From assembly GCA_963920575.1 (NCBI GenBank), contig OY986973.1, forward strand, positions 17,470,062 to 17,534,061: a DNA stretch of 64,000 nucleotides, written 5' to 3'. The notes below the pieces were generated by a model. It ran no database searches. It was not told where the DNA came from and worked only from the letters and a program-made list of their open reading frames with translations. Numbering within the stretch: the first letter of the stretch is position 1; each line of letters starts with the position of its first letter. The position numbers were made by a program, and so were the translations under genes. This document shows positions 21,657 to 34,979 of the stretch, in pieces. This DNA is from Narthecium ossifragum (lineage: Eukaryota > Streptophyta > Magnoliopsida > Dioscoreales > Nartheciaceae).

Positions 21657-24600
21657 ATGGCTCAGCCTCTCGTGAAGAAGGACGACGATCGCGACGACGA
21701 AGGTAAAGCCACAAACCCTGGACTTCCCCACCTCTCGTTTCCATTCCCGTCTCCTTTCCTGATTCCCCACGTCCAGATCGCAGTTCTCGGCAGTTCCTAT
21801 CGTCCGCTCTCCATGCGAATCCCAGATCTCTGTTCGATCCGAGAAAACTTGATCGCAAATCATTGGTTTCGAGCTAGATCTGTCTCTTTTTTGGGCCTCA
21901 TATCCGTGAAATGGATCTGATCTTGGTGCAATCGTAACCTAGAACTGTTACTTATAGAGATAGAGAACTAGATCTCGTGCAATGCAATCTCTATGAACTC
22001 GATTCTGTGTGATTTTTGTTTTCTTTATGATGGCTTTGGTGGTCGATTTATGCCTGGGCATACTCCTTTTGCAGAGGATTACTCTCCATTTCTGGGGATC
22101 GAGAAGGGTGCGGTCCTCCAAGAAGCGAGAGTGTTCAACGACCCCCAGCTCGATTCGAGGAGATGTGCTCAGGTCAGTGAGTCCATACCTGTTTCTCCTC
22201 AAACTGGCTTGATCTGTAATTGTCACATTCAGTTCCTGTATTGCTTTGAATCTTCCGGTTTGTAGGTCATTACAAAACTACTGTATTTACTCAACCAAGG
22301 AGAAACATTCACAAAGGTTAGTTTTCGTGCTATGTGTTTTGATATGTAACGATGGGAAGTTGGTTTGTTTAGATCTCGCGTCTCTGATGTATAAAGATTA
22401 TAGGTGGAAGCCACGGAAGTGTTCTTTGCTGTGACAAAGTTATTCCAGTCCCAAGATACTGGTCTGAGGAGAATGGTTTACCTGATGATCAAGGAGCTCT
22501 CCCCTTGTGCCGATGAGGTTATGGTTATTTCCAAGTTTTATCTATATGTCCTGCGTTATTGGCTTGCTCTTTTTTGAGAAAATTCTTTTTCATGAAGGTT
22601 ATTATCGTCACGAGTTCGTTAATGAAGGATATGAATAGCAAGACTGACATGTATAGGGCCAATGCTATTCGGGTTCTCTGTAGAATCACAGATGGTACTC
22701 TTCTTACTCAAATTGAGAGATACTTGAAGCAGGCTATAGTTGACAAGAATCCGGTGGTTGCAAGTGCCGCTCTAGTGAGTGGTTATCACTTACTTCAGGT
22801 GCTATTCTGCACTCCCTGATCGTTGTTGTTAGTTTCGTTAACTGCATCTATTCTTACTTGTGTTTTGATGTACACAGACAAATCCAGAGATTGTGAAGAG
22901 GTGGAGTAATGAAGTACAAGAAGCTGTTCAATCTAGAGCCGCTCTTGTACAATTTCATGCACTTGCTCTTCTTCATCAGGTTTGAAAGATTTTCTCTATT
23001 TATTTATTTTGACAAACCCAGTGGACAATACCTTTATTCTAAGCAGCATTTGGCACATCATTGTAAAGTTGGCTGCATGTTGACAACTGGTCCTTGCTTT
23101 TAGTTGCTCGCTTGGTTACCTATGGAGGTTTGACCACCAATATGAGGATTGAAATTGCATCAGTAGCATAAATCGATGAATGTTTTCTTAGTTATTGCAG
23201 AGTTTAAACAACAAAGCATTGTTGACTGATGCGCAACCTTATTTACCCTTATGATGGATGAGCTTAATCTTGTTATGTGCTTCTGAAGTGCGAGTAATTC
23301 TCAAAATTATGTCCACCAACATCTTGTTTTTATCTTATTAGGTTTAACACATACATTTTGATGTTAGTCGCATTAGCATGTACTGAGCTTCTGCTGCATC
23401 CCAGGATTTTTACCCATGTATCAGCAGCATATGAGTATTACCTACTTGATATTCTAATTGCTTGTTAAGGTGCTTTTTTTTGGTAGCATGTAGCACATGT
23501 TTTTGTACATTTAATAACAGTTTGCTTTACTTGCAGATAAGGCAGAATGACCGATTGGCTGTTAACAAGCTTGTCACTAGTTTGACAAGAGGATCTGTCC
23601 GTTCGCCTTTAGCACAGTGCCTTCTGATCAGATATACCAGTCAGGTACTGCTTTGTGACTCAGAAATAGTGGTGATAAAAGTTTTATCAAATTACTAAAT
23701 ATCCATGTGGTCAGGTGATTCAAGAAGCAAGTATGAACTCACAAACTGGGGATCGTCCCTTTTTCGATTATCTTGAAGCCTGTCTGAGGCACAAAGCAGA
23801 CATGGTGATATTTGAAGCTGCAAGAGCAATAACAGAACTGAGTGGTGTCACCAGTCGAGAGCTGACTCCAGCTATTACTGTTTTGCAATTGTTCTTGAGT
23901 TCATCAAAGCCTGTTCTTCGTTTTGCTGCTGTCCGCACTTTAAATAAGGTTGGCCATCTTTTGTCCTTCTGAAGGTGAATCATGAGTCCATATATACTCT
24001 ATCTAATGTGCTTTAGTCTTTTTTTTTTCCTTACGAGTAAAATGTGCTTTAGTCTTATTAAGCGACTGTTTTGTATATTTATTAGTGGATTAGGTGATGC
24101 CTTTGAGATTTCATTTATGTTGGAAATGAGAGTGTGAATTTCATCTTCTATTACTCGATTAAATGTTTTCATCTTCGGAGGAGCTTTTATGGATGCCAAT
24201 TAACCAGAATAATCTTTTTTTCCTTGACTTTGAACTTTTTCTTTTGTTTCTTCTTATACATCAATTGCAGGTGGCAATGACGCATCCTCTGGCGGTTACA
24301 AATTGCAATGTAGACATGGAAAGCTTAATCTCTGACCCGAACAGGAGCATTGCTACTCTTGCTATTACCACACTTCTTAAAACTGGCAATGAATCCAGTG
24401 TAGATCGCTTGATGAAGCAAATAACCAACTTCATGTCCGATATTGCGGACGAGTTCAAGATTGTTGTAGTGGAAGCTATACGATCTTTGTGCTTGAAATT
24501 TCCTCTAAAATACCGTGCTCTGTAAGTTACCTCCATTTGCGTAGCTATATGATTGCTCTTGCTCTTTATTTAATGAGGCCTAATATTTCATTCCTTTCAA

Positions 24601-27600
24601 CTGTTTGACAGGATGAACTTCTTAAGCAACATCCTCAGAGAAGAAGGGGGTTTTGAGTATAAAAAGGCCATTGTTGATTCAATAGTTATTCTTATTAGGG
24701 ACATTCCTGATGCTAAAGAAAGTGGCTTGTTTCACCTATGTGAATTCATCGAGGATTGTGAATTTACGTATTTGTCGACACAGGTAATTACATGATGCAA
24801 TTATCTGTTTAAACTGTTTTTCAGGTTGCACTTGTTGTCTTATATTATCTAGCCTCATAACACCTTGACAAAACCATTAGTATAGCTTTGATCGGATGGA
24901 ATCTGTATGAATTCAAGTGTCTGAATATAATTTAAACTATTAGTATAGCCATATCTATTGCATCCTTCTTTTGGGATCAGTAATGCATACAGATCCTGCA
25001 TGTCATGTGGACATTGATCTGAGGACACTGACACTTTAAGGTGTAGGGTTCATGTGAGCTTGTTGAGACAACTTGAGGTTTTTAACATGGAGCCTAAGTT
25101 TATAGAGTTATGACCATGCTAGTTGCTTTATCTATTTGAAAAGCCTTTTGTTGGGACTGTAATATAGGGCATGTATTAAAAATTTTACTACATTTATGCA
25201 AAATCATACCGATGGTTCTTTTACTCCATGACTCATCAGGGCCTTTTTTGTTAATTATGGTTAATGATTTCACTTTCAGATATTGCACTTTCTTGGAAAT
25301 GAAGGGCCAAAGACAACTGACCCTAGCAAGTATATCCGCTACATCTACAACCGTGTAATACTTGAAAATGCAACCGTAAGAGCGAGTGCTGTCAGCACAT
25401 TGGCAAAATTTGGTGCCATGGTTGATTCCTTGAAGGTATTGACATACATATATGCATGTTAATTACTCTTATAATTGGTTTTATTTACTTTACTTTTGTC
25501 GATTCACTGTTTACTCATGTTGGCTTGTGATGATTATTTTTGCAGCCTCGCATATTTATTCTCTTGAGGCGCTGCCTATTTGACAGTGATGATGAGGTAG
25601 AATTGCAAAACACATAATGGTGGCTCTATTTTGTCTTTCAGTTTACTAAATATTTCTTGGATGCTGGCTGCTTTGGTTTCCTTGCTTCTGATCTCACATC
25701 GATTAAATGTACTACTTGCACGCATCTTGCTAGCTTTCTGACGGACCATTTTTATGTTCTGGACACAAGCGAGGAAGGCAACCTTGAAAATTTTTGCTAC
25801 CATAAAACATAGAGATCTGTCCTGTGATTGTTCATCATTGCAGATGCTGGATAACGTCAAACTAATTTTATTAGTATATTCTAATTTTTTGTAGGTTCGT
25901 GATCGGGCGACACTTTATCTCAATTCACTTGGTGGTGATGATTCAGTTGGAGAGACTGACGAGGATGTGAAAGAGTTTCTATTCGGTCCATTGGATGTGC
26001 CTCTTGTCAACCTTGAAGCAACTTTGAAAAACTATGTATGTGGTTTTTGCAGCTTTGATATTTGATAGAATGCTCTCATCTGATTATCTACTGTGAATGC
26101 AGGAGGCTTCTGAAGAGTGTTTTGTTTTATCTTCCGTTCCAAAAGAAATTAAGTCTCAGCCTCTTGCTGAGAGAAAGGCGCCAGGGAAAAAGCCTATAGG
26201 TTTAGGGGCGCCTACCAGTGGTCCTACTTCAGCGGTTGATGCATATGAGAAACTACTCTCGTCTATTGCAGAATTTTCGAGCTTCGGAAAACTGTTTAAG
26301 GTTTTTGAATTTTTTGAGAACAGTTAGAGCATGAAATTTCATTCAGTTTCACATCAATGATGACTCTTTTCTTGATTCAGTCATCTGCACCTGTGGAGTT
26401 GACCGAAGCTGAAACTGAATATTCGGTGAATGTTGTGAAGCATATTTTTGATGGGCATGTTGTATTCCAGTACAACTGTACAAACACCATTCCTGAACAG
26501 TTATTGGAAAATGTACGTGATTAACCACTGGAGAAGCATTCCTTAACAAACTTTTTGATTGCTTCTGTAAATTTGTTTATATTTGTTCTGATTCTTGTCG
26601 TGTTCAGGTGACTGTTTTTGTGGATGCATCTGATGCTGAGGAGTTTTCAGAAGTTACATCGAAACCGTTAAGATCGTTGCCTTATGATTCACCGGGCCAA
26701 ACTTTTGTAGCTTTTGAAAAACCAATAGGAGTTCCAGCTACTGGAAAGTTCTCAAACTTGTTAAAGTTCATCGTTAAAGAGGTTTGTTGAGGCTATGCTC
26801 TGATATCCTTTTACTGTCATTTGTTTTTCATAGTGTAATGGATGACAAGATATAATTGCTGTTGTTTCTAGTTGTAAGCATTTAGTTCGATCAGGGGGTT
26901 AGTCTACTGACCCCCAAAAATTGATCATAATAGAAGCAAAACGAAAGGAATGTATGATTATTGTGATTGTCAATTTTGTGTTTTTTTGTTCGTTGGGGTT
27001 TGAAGTCGACGGTAGAACTTTTCCTTTGTTCTCAATCTTCTAGGGTCAGTGAGGTACAAACATCAACTTTATTAGCTTCTAGAAAATTTAATTTTAGGCT
27101 GTCAAGAATGCATGGAAATGCTGCTTTCCTCTGTCCTTTTCTCATCTTGATCTGATTGGCTTTCCTATGGTCCATATTCTGGAATATTGTGAAAGCAAAC
27201 TCATCTTCAATAGAAATCACTGTTGCATTTGCTTTCCTGTAGTAGTAGTTCATTTTCAAAGACACTTTGATGGTGTCATAAAGCAGACTAATCATGAAAA
27301 ACTAATCTCAGTGTGGGATAGATATCTATATGCTTGATCAATTTGATTGGGACAAGATTTATTAATCTCATTTGTATGGTGACCAATTTAGTGGTTCACA
27401 GCACTCTTGAAATGTTAACGGTGGATTTATATGAATCAGGTCGATCCCAGTACAGGAGAGGCAGATGATGATGGAGTTGAAGATGAATACCAGCTAGAGG
27501 ATCTTGAGATAGTTGCAGCAGATTACATGCTAAAGCTGGGCGTCTCCAACTTCCGGAATGCTTGGGAAAGTATGGGTGAAGATTGCGAACGGGTGGATGA

Positions 27601-28686
27601 GTATGGGCTTGGTGTACGAGAGAGCTTATCTGAGGCTGTTAGTGCTGTCATCAACATTCTCGGCATGCAGCCATGCGAGGTTAGGATCTCATTATTTTTA
27701 CATGAGGCTTATTCGATTCTCCACGCACTTTGGCAAACCATCTTTGTTGAGTATTAATATCCCTTTATTGGCAATGATGTGCAACCATAGACACCCATAC
27801 ATGAGGCATATGTAGGCAGGTTTTTATTCTGCAGATGAGAAGCCCATATGTTTCTTTTGCCTTTTCCTTTTTTAAATATACTCTAAGGGCTGCCTTCGCA
27901 CCTGAATACTTGCAAAAACCTATTATACTGTTACAAAATCGCTTATCGCTTTTAAAGGTGGTTTCTGTGAATAGTCAAGTGAGTAAACCTATTAGGAAGC
28001 ACTTAGTCTATAGTTTGTGACACGGCATGGCACAATATGTGCCTGGTGCTGACATTTTCCTCAGACCCTGTGTTGATGGGCATGTAGCTTTTTTTTGGAT
28101 GGAAATGTACTTGGCGTGGATCCCATGCCGAGTATTTCTATCATGCCAATAGTTTATTTGCAATTGCTGGGCACGGTTTGTGGTTCGACGCGTGCATTCA
28201 CCATGTGTTTTAGGCCTAGGACTTAGAAAATAACCACCACCATTGGCTTGTAAAATGACCTTCACCCACGAGTTCAAAACACTTGCTCTAGTTGGTAATA
28301 TGCTTCTTACCAGATTTAAACATTATAAGTTCCCTCAACTTGTTCCATCATGTAGAGGCAGATAAAACAGATAAAAAGCATAGAAGTTATTAAGCCCTAA
28401 AGACTGCTGACAATAGATTCAAAATGTTAGATGTTTGTGTCAGACTCTTTTCACAGATGAAAATACTATCTGATCATTCAACTGGTTGTGACAGGGCACT
28501 GAAGTTGTTCCAAGCAATTCGAGGTCGCATACTTGCTTGTTGTCTGGCATCTTCCTTGGCGCAAAGGCGCTCGTCAGATTATCTTTCGGCATCGATGGGC
28601 CCAAGCAAGTTGCAATGAAGCTCGCGGTTAGATCTGAAGATTCCTCTATCAGTGATGCAATCCATGAAATCGTCGCAAACGGCTGA
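21657..28686 (+). CDS. COPG: Coatomer subunit gamma (gamma-COP), 18 exons
   Basis: Gamma-COP is a core subunit of the COPI coat that forms retrograde Golgi-to-ER vesicles. Exons: 21657-21702, 22075-22172, 22266-22316, 22404-22517, 22598-22798, 22878-22979, 23537-23644, 23715-23948, 24271-24521, 24612-24783, 25280-25435, 25546-25596, 25895-26035, 26103-26300, 26381-26512, 26608-26781, 27440-27679, 28495-28686. All introns are GT-AG; the total is 2661 nt, or 886 residues plus stop. It starts [11 protein letters not shown] and ends IHEIVANG. Residues about 20-570 are the HEAT-like adaptin N-terminal domain ([30 protein letters not shown]). About 588-605 is a basic linker, and about 615-886 is the gamma appendage ([17 protein letters not shown]). 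No frameshift or missing segment; full length for the plant family, so probably functional. The start has an in-frame acidic N-terminus typical of plant copies. Confidence 0.95.
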
Positions 28687-28896
28687 TTAGATGACATTTA
28701 CGATGCCCATGCCCTTTTAATATGATGGTTCTTTTCCGCATCAGCGAGATGAAAGATTTGGTTGAGAATTTCCTGTTTCTTGACTGTTTTGCTAATCTAG
28801 ATTGGCTCTGAGAGAAACTTGTTATTTGTACTAGGATCCCGAGAAAATATATACGTTTTTCCTTCATGTTCGTCCATGCAGTTGTTATGTTGGAAG

Positions 28897-28902
28897 AATA
28901 AA
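28897..28902 (+). terminator. Candidate polyadenylation signal of COPG
   Basis: AATAAA 211 bp after the COPG stop codon, in AT-rich 3' sequence. The sequence to 29041 holds no other feature. Confidence 0.45.
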
Positions 28903-29106
28903 GTATCCTTATTTTAAGACAGCTGGGTTTACATGTTCTAAATTACAAGAAAATATATTTTAGTAAAGTTGTCCGTTTACTCCCATGGTTCGACGCCCTC
29001 CACCTTGAACTTACCAATGTTGTTATCCCTGTTGTATACTCGAATTATCTGACGTTATACTATATTATCTCGTTTCTTTAGAAATCTTGTCACCTAGTGG
29101 TGAAGG

Positions 29107-30823
29107 ATGGAGGAAGTGTCGCCTGGCTATGATCCTGGGGGTGATAAACATTCTTGGGCAAAGGTTGTAGGTCCTCGAGAACATGCTACGTCAATGGTGG
29201 GGGATGTTGAGGGGAGGGCGCTGGAGCGTATCCATTCAGGGAAGGAGACTATTCTGACGGAGGTGGTCGCTCGATACCAGAAGAAGTGGGAACATATATT
29301 GTTCGGGAGGTTCTTTGGGGGTCCGGTTGGCTTGGAGTTTCTTCGACGGCGTCTTGCTTTTATGTGGAAGACGTCGGAGCCGTTCCTGGTGACTGATCGT
29401 GCTCATGGGATCTTTGTCTTCAAATTCGGAAGTGAGGCCGATATGATGCATGTGTTGACTGCAGGTCCTTGGTCTGTTGACGGGAAGACCTTGGCGTTGA
29501 TTAGGTGGCGGCCTTGCTTCCGGCCCAAACCGTCTGATTTTACCAAGGCCATGGTGTGGGTGCGGATGCCTGAACTCCCGCAGGACCTCACGGAAAGGGA
29601 ACCTTTGTTGATGATTGCGGCGACTATTGGTAGGCCTGTTGCGGTGGATGTGTCCACTAAGTTTTCAGACCGCAGTCGGTATGCGCGCGTATGTGTGGAA
29701 GTGGATCTGAATGTGCCGGCTAAGAAGGACACGGAGTTGGACTTTGTTACCCCTGCCGGTGAGAATGGGTTGTTCCTGCAACCGTTGGTTTATGAAAACA
29801 TCTCTCTGTGCACGGGATGTGGCTTCTTTGGTCATGGGAAGGGGCGTTGCCCACGCCAGTCGGCTGAGCATACAGGTGTTAAGCCCATGGTTGCTGAGAG
29901 CTATGGTGGGGAGCAAAACCAGACGCCGATATTCCAGTCGTCTGATGCTGGTAATACTGTGGAGGGGTCTCAGCAATCGAACACAGGAGATGATGAGGGG
30001 GCTGGGGAGTGGCAAACGGTCCAGACCAGGCGGCGCCCAATTAGAACTGGCCGGAATGGCAAGGTAGATGGACGGTCGGGGGAGCTGGCCGGACGACCGG
30101 GGGAAGGGAGGACCCAGTTTGGAAGGGGGTTTAGCGCCGAGATTGCCGGAAGCATACCAATACTCGAAGCCACATCCCACTCAAGCACCGCCATCTACTC
30201 CACCATCTCCGGAGCAGATCTGGTTGCCAAAAGTCTCTGATCCGTTGGTAGAGAAGTCAGATTTGGTAACAGTGAAGAAAGGTAAGCAGCCGGTATCGGA
30301 CTTGGCCCACTCTTGTGCTGGGCGTTGGGGTGAGCCCAGTAGGCCGGCTGTATTGAACATGGGCGATCGCAAGGATGGGCTGAGTCGTGGCGGAGGGAGT
30401 CGATTCAGGCCGTTACAGGGGCCGGAGTCACTGTTACGGGATGAGGAGATTGCCGAGCTGACTAAGCACGAGGTTGCATGGATCGCAAGAACAAATGGTG
30501 ACCCTCGCCGGCCTGGACCGCTCGTCATCCCCAGGGGGCTTCGTACGGGAAGTCCGGAGGCACCGCTGGATCCAGTGGAGATGCTAGGCCGTCATGCGGC
30601 AGGGGTGGAGCTGCTTGTCTCTGCCCTTCAACCCAAGCCTCTTCTGCTGATGGATGGCACTGGGTTGGCTGAGGATAAGGAAATTCCGCCGGGGTTCACA
30701 CCGGTTGGTCGTGGAGGGGTTGCTGAGACAGATACTCAAATGGAGGAAGCTGGCTCTGTGTCAGGAGTGGGAGGTAAGCGCCCCAGGGCGGAGGCCCCAG
30801 CTGCGGGGCCATTCCCTATCTAA
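29107..30823 (+). pseudogene. LINE ORF1: DUF4283 and CCHC zinc-knuckle RNA-binding protein
   Basis: Starts ATG at 29107. Residues about 55-190 match the DUF4283 domain (HILFGRFFGG, FKFGSEADMMHVLTAGPW, MVWVRMPELP). A CCHC knuckle of the type C-x2-C-x4-H-x4-C (CTGCGFFGHGKGRC) is at about residue 236. The first frame stops at 30240, but ORF1-like sequence with a DLAHSC...RPGPLVIPRG tail continues in a second frame from about 30068 to 30823, so one frameshift lies near 30070-30200. The product would coat LINE RNA. The homologous ORF1 of the second LINE has a similar tail (RPGPIVVPHGYRP near 43150), which supports the frameshift reading. Confidence 0.75.
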
Positions 30824-30830
30824 GGTTTCC

Positions 30831-32945
30831 ATGGTTCGTGCCCTTACCTGGAACTGCCACAGGCTGGGCCCGAAGAGGGTGGTCGATTCTTGTAGGCGGC
30901 TTTTGTCTGATTATAATCTTAATATGTTGTTCCTGTTGGAGACAGTTGTTGTGGATGAGCATATGCAGTTTGTTCGTCAGAGGCTGGGCTTGGCTTGGCA
31001 GTCCTATTTGTTGCCCTCACAAGGTCAACGAGGAGGTATATTGGCAGTATGGAGAGTGGGCTTGGGGGATATCTCATTCTCTCATTTCTCGGAGCAGGTT
31101 ATACATGGAGTGGTTACATCTGACGAGGTTGGACAATGGTTTATATCTGTTGTTTATGCTGCTCGGACAAGTGCAGGGAGGGAGGCTCTATGGGATAGTT
31201 TGAGGAAGGTCAATGCCCTTGGGTGGCCACATCTGATGGTAGGAGATTTCAATATTGTGGCAGCGCCTTCAGAGAAAAGAGGTCGTATTCCTTTTACCTA
31301 TAATAAAGCAGTTAGGGATTTTCTCTCTTTTATTGCTAATGATGATCTTATAGACTTGGGATTTCGAGGTCCATCTTTTACCTGGTCCAATGGTCAGTTA
31401 GGCCGTTCTAGGCTGTTGGAAAGACTGGATAGGGGTATATGCAATTCCTCTTGGCGAGAATGGTTTCCTCATGCACAGATCCAGCACCTCCGGAAGTTTG
31501 GCTCTGATCATCGAGCTTTGCTACTTGACCTTGTCCCTCAGAGGGAGTTGCATGGTCCCACTCCGTTCCGCATGCAGCAGTTCTGGTTGCACACCGCACA
31601 GTTTCGGGAGGTGGTATCCAGGGCCTTCAAGCGGCATCGCAGAGGTTCCTTACAGTTTCAAGTGGCTGGGCGACTCAAAGAGGTCAAAAGGGCCGTGAAG
31701 AAATGGAGTAGGACGGACGAGTTCGATCTAGTTAATTCCCAACAGGTTCTACTTCAGCACTTGGATAGTTTGTATCTTTTGGAGGAGGCCGGCTTACTGA
31801 CACAGGAGGATGAGGTTCGGATGAGATCTATGGAGCACCAGCATGTGGCGTTAACCAGACTACATGATACTTTTTCTGCTCAGCACAAGAGAACTTCGTG
31901 GCTGATGGATGGGGATCGTAACACTCGCTTCTTCCACCGGTCCTTGTCAAAGCTAGGTCACAGATCTAGAATTGCTGATGTAATTACTGCTGATGGTATT
32001 ACTGTTTCTACGCAGGAGGAGATAGTTGATACCTTTATCTCTCACTACAAGGACCTTTGGAAGCGACAACGACGGAGAAGGGAGGTGGAATTGCCGCCGC
32101 TCCCGGCGATTTCTGAAGCTGCTGCCTCATCACTGGTTGAGGAAGTGACCGACGCAGAGATTAGTTGTGCAATGCATCAATTGGGGAACTTCAAATGCCC
32201 GGGTCCAGATGGTCTGCCTGCAGAATTCTATGTCCAGCACTGGGATATCGTCGGCCCTGAGATATCTTTGCTGATTAAGGCTTTTTTCTCATCCGGGATT
32301 TTGCCGCCGCACTGGAATGATACTTTTATTGCCTTTATTCCTGAAGTCCAAAATCCGAGGAGGGTCAAGGATTATCGGCCAATAAGCCTCTGCAACGTAA
32401 GTTACAAATTGATTTCTACCATCTTGGTGAATCGTTTGAAGCCGCTCCTGGATAGATTGATTAGTCCCAACCAATCGGCTTTCATTGCTGGGCGGTCGAT
32501 TTTTGATAATCTTAGTGCTGCCCAGGAAATGATGCATTGCATGAGAATAGCTCCTAAAAAAAAATCTTTGATGGCGGTGAAGGTGGATTTGAAGGCTGCT
32601 TATGACTCTGTTCGCTGGGATTTTCTTGAGAGAGTTCTTCGCCAGATGCGCTTCCCTGATCGTTGGATTGGTTGGGTTTTACAGTGTGTTCAGACTCCCA
32701 GGTTCTCTCTTATTCTGAATGGTCGGGTTTGTGGGCTATTTGGGGCAAATAGGGGTCTGCGGCAAGGGGACCCCCTGTCCCCCTACTTGTTTATTCTTTG
32801 CCAGGAGGTTTTGTCGAGACTTAATCGAGCTGCCATTGTTCGCTCTGGAAGGATTTATTTTTGCCAAGAATAACTTCAGATTGAGCCACTTGTTATATGC
32901 AGATGACTGTATTTTTTTCTCCAGTGCTACTACGGAGGAAGCGCT
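30831..32945 (+). pseudogene. LINE ORF2: AP endonuclease and reverse transcriptase, truncated
   Basis: Starts MVRALTWNCHRLG just after ORF1. Endonuclease motifs include MVGDFNIVAAPSEKRG, DLGFRGPSFTWSN and the catalytic GSDHRALL. Reverse transcriptase motifs include KDYRPISLCNVSYKL, AFIAGRSIFDN, VKVDLKAAYDSVRWDFL and GLRQGDPLSPYLFIL. Near 32845 the frame slips and the remainder, with the catalytic YADD, is in another frame (32880-32945). The thumb and zf-RVT region are absent, so the enzyme is not functional as it stands. Confidence 0.85.
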
Positions 32946-32948
32946 TAA

Positions 32949-33409
32949 AGGGGACTGTGATCCAGGTCGATGCCTCTATGGATATGGTCTCTGCATATAT
33001 TGGGTTGGGGGCAGTGTGCTTGGAGGATGAAGATACCATTGCTTGGTCTGTTTCTGATACACTATCGGATGTGCCAGATGGGATTTTGTACGGGGAGATA
33101 GCTGCTATTCGTCTTGGGCTAAGGGAGGGCATGCGTCGGGGTGCGAGGGACTTGATAATTGAATGCGACTCCTTGGCAGCTGTGGCTTTGGTGGAGGGGA
33201 GGATGCCTGCGTCATCCTCTATAATCCCGATGTTACATGATATATGGTGGAAGATTGGCCAGGTTCGGAGTGTGAGGATGATTTCCATTCCTCGGGAGGA
33301 TAATGAAAGAGCGGACTGGGTTGCCCGTCAGGTACAGATTATTGCTAATTCTCTTTCTGCTAATAATCAGGAGCTAGTTTTGGCTCCTGAGTATGGCGAT
33401 CCTATTTAA
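32949..33409 (+). pseudogene. LINE RNase H domain joined directly to the RT YADD segment
   Basis: Same frame as the YADD segment, open to TAA at 33409. RNase H-like features are QVDASMD near the start, YGEIAAIRLGLREG, LIIECDSLAAVALVEG and the REDNERADWVARQ tail. The order D...E...D...D fits the plant RVT_3 RNase H. It reads on smoothly from the RT piece, which marks the deletion junction at about 32946-32949. Confidence 0.8.
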
Positions 33410-34386
33410 GGGATTGTCTAGTTAATGTTCCCCAACCTTCGGGCTCATCTTTTCAAAAAAAAAGAATTATCTGACGTTATGACAATAACACAAAACCCCG
33501 CCTTAAATGGTTTATTACAAAGATATAGGGTAAATTGTGATTTACTACCTACAAGTTTTACAAAAATAAGGTTATGTATTTCCAATTTTAACAATTAAGG
33601 CTCTAAACTTTCTAAACCGTCTCAATTTGAGACACCGTCATGATGTTGTTTCACCCGACGGAGAATATGTCACGTGACACCACTCCGACGGAAGCCGTCC
33701 GCCATCCTAACGCATTTGACGCCTTTTAATGGGGTTGAGGAAGAACGGGGGTTAGGGTTTCTCGATCTGGGGCTTCCGAAGGGGTGATCTCGCCTGCCGG
33801 TCGTCGGATCTTTAGCTCGGGGAGGGTTCAAGGGCGGTTTTTCCCCACATTCGAGCTCCTAGGGTCTCAATCCCGTCACAGGCCGTCTTCTTCGAAGCCA
33901 CATCCCCACTGAGCATGCAGGTTCGAGGATCCCACTAGTTATCTAGACCACTTTTTATTGATCTTCTCCCACATATGATCACTTTCGAGAACATTAAGTT
34001 AGTTTTCATGGTTGTTGTCCCCTTTTCGAGGATAAGGGGTTAGGGTTTGTTTGCTTAGATCTATTTCCTATTGTTTCTGGCCATCATCTCTAACTCTTAA
34101 GCTACTTCATTAGTTTTTTTTTTATATTGGGGTCCCTGCATGCTTCTTTTAGTTTTAGTTGCATGTGGTCCCATAGAGGCTGTGTTTTTTTAGAGTTGTT
34201 TGTGGTTGTGGTCCATTAGATGCTGTGTTTTTTAGAGCTGTTTGTGGTTGTGGTCCCATAGATGTCACTTGTAGTCCTATCATGCTTGTAGTATTAAGGT
34301 AATTAAATGATAACTGCTGATTATGACATGTACTGATTGTGATATTTGTATGCAATTGCTGATACATGCTGAGATGTATTTGCAGG

Positions 34387-34780
34387 ATGGCACTTTTTAG
34401 CATTGAGATTATTCATGGAGGTCAGTTATGCGAGGGTCAACCTTGCATATATAAAGGAGGGGAAAGTCATGTGTTTGACAACTATGATGCTGATGAATCT
34501 GGGTTGATAGAGTTGAAGGACATGTTACAGCGGTTGAAGTGCAATAGTTTTAAAAAATATATAAAACATAGATCCTTTGAGTTATAATAGTAGAGGTTGG
34601 AAAGCTTTAAATATTGATAAGGATGTTTTGGATATGGCTATGTATGCCAGTGAGATTGGATTAATCTCATTATATGGTGAACATGACAGTCTAAGTCCAA
34701 ATGTTAATGTGGATGATGTGTCAATGACAGAGGCCAATGCAAAATGTCCTGGAGACTTAATAGATGAGACAACAAGCACA
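34387..34780 (+). pseudogene. MuDR-type transposase N-terminal (PB1-like) fragment
   Basis: MALFSIEIIHGGQLCEGQPC followed by a YKGGESHVFDNYDADESGLIEL stretch (with HGG, YKGGE and a D-rich loop) matches the PB1-like N-terminus of MULE transposases. The frame breaks near 34560 and continues one frame over as GWKALNIDKDVLDMAMYASE. It ends near 34780, where a solo-LTR piece begins. The SWIM zinc finger and DDE catalytic core are missing. The likely original role was self-mobilisation; here it is a relic. Confidence 0.6.
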
Positions 34781-34797
34781 TTCATCACTCATGAGGC

Positions 34798-34979
34798 CGT
34801 GTGTGCACTACGCGGGTGTAAAACCGACCAACAAGACGCAATTTACCAAATTGCTCTTGGGGTCCAAAAAATAGCAATGCGGTCAACCGATCGCAAACCA
34901 AGACCAACCGAGCCAAACCAACAAAACCAAACCCTCGACCTAACGCAGTTGGACCGGGTTTGTGGTATGGGTCCTCACA
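34798..34979 (-). mobile_element. 182-bp fragment of the TGTGAGGACC LTR family
   Basis: On the minus strand it begins TGTGAGGACCC (34979) and reads through 'GTTTTACACCCGCGTAGTGC', matching the first 180 bp of the LTR at 3001-6029. It stops abruptly at 34798, and no TSD is visible. So a longer insertion in the MULE was later cut down, or only this much arrived. Confidence 0.7.

Larger units (their letters stand above)
29042..33480 (+). mobile_element. LINE (non-LTR retrotransposon) with internal deletion, TSD 17 bp
   Basis: The body is 29059-33463, ends in a short A run and is flanked by the perfect 17-bp duplication GAATTATCTGACGTTAT at 29042-29058 and 33464-33480. Order: ORF1 (DUF4283 plus CCHC knuckle), endonuclease, reverse transcriptase, then an abrupt join to RNase H. 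Roughly 1.5 kb between the RT YADD box and RNase H is missing relative to the LINE at 36531-50757. It lies about 370 bp past the COPG stop and has not disrupted that gene. Confidence 0.9.

Noticed and set aside
30068..30823. Separate 251-codon gene between LINE ORF1 and ORF2
   Set aside because: It is the C-terminal half of LINE ORF1 after a frameshift; the same tail is found in the other LINE.
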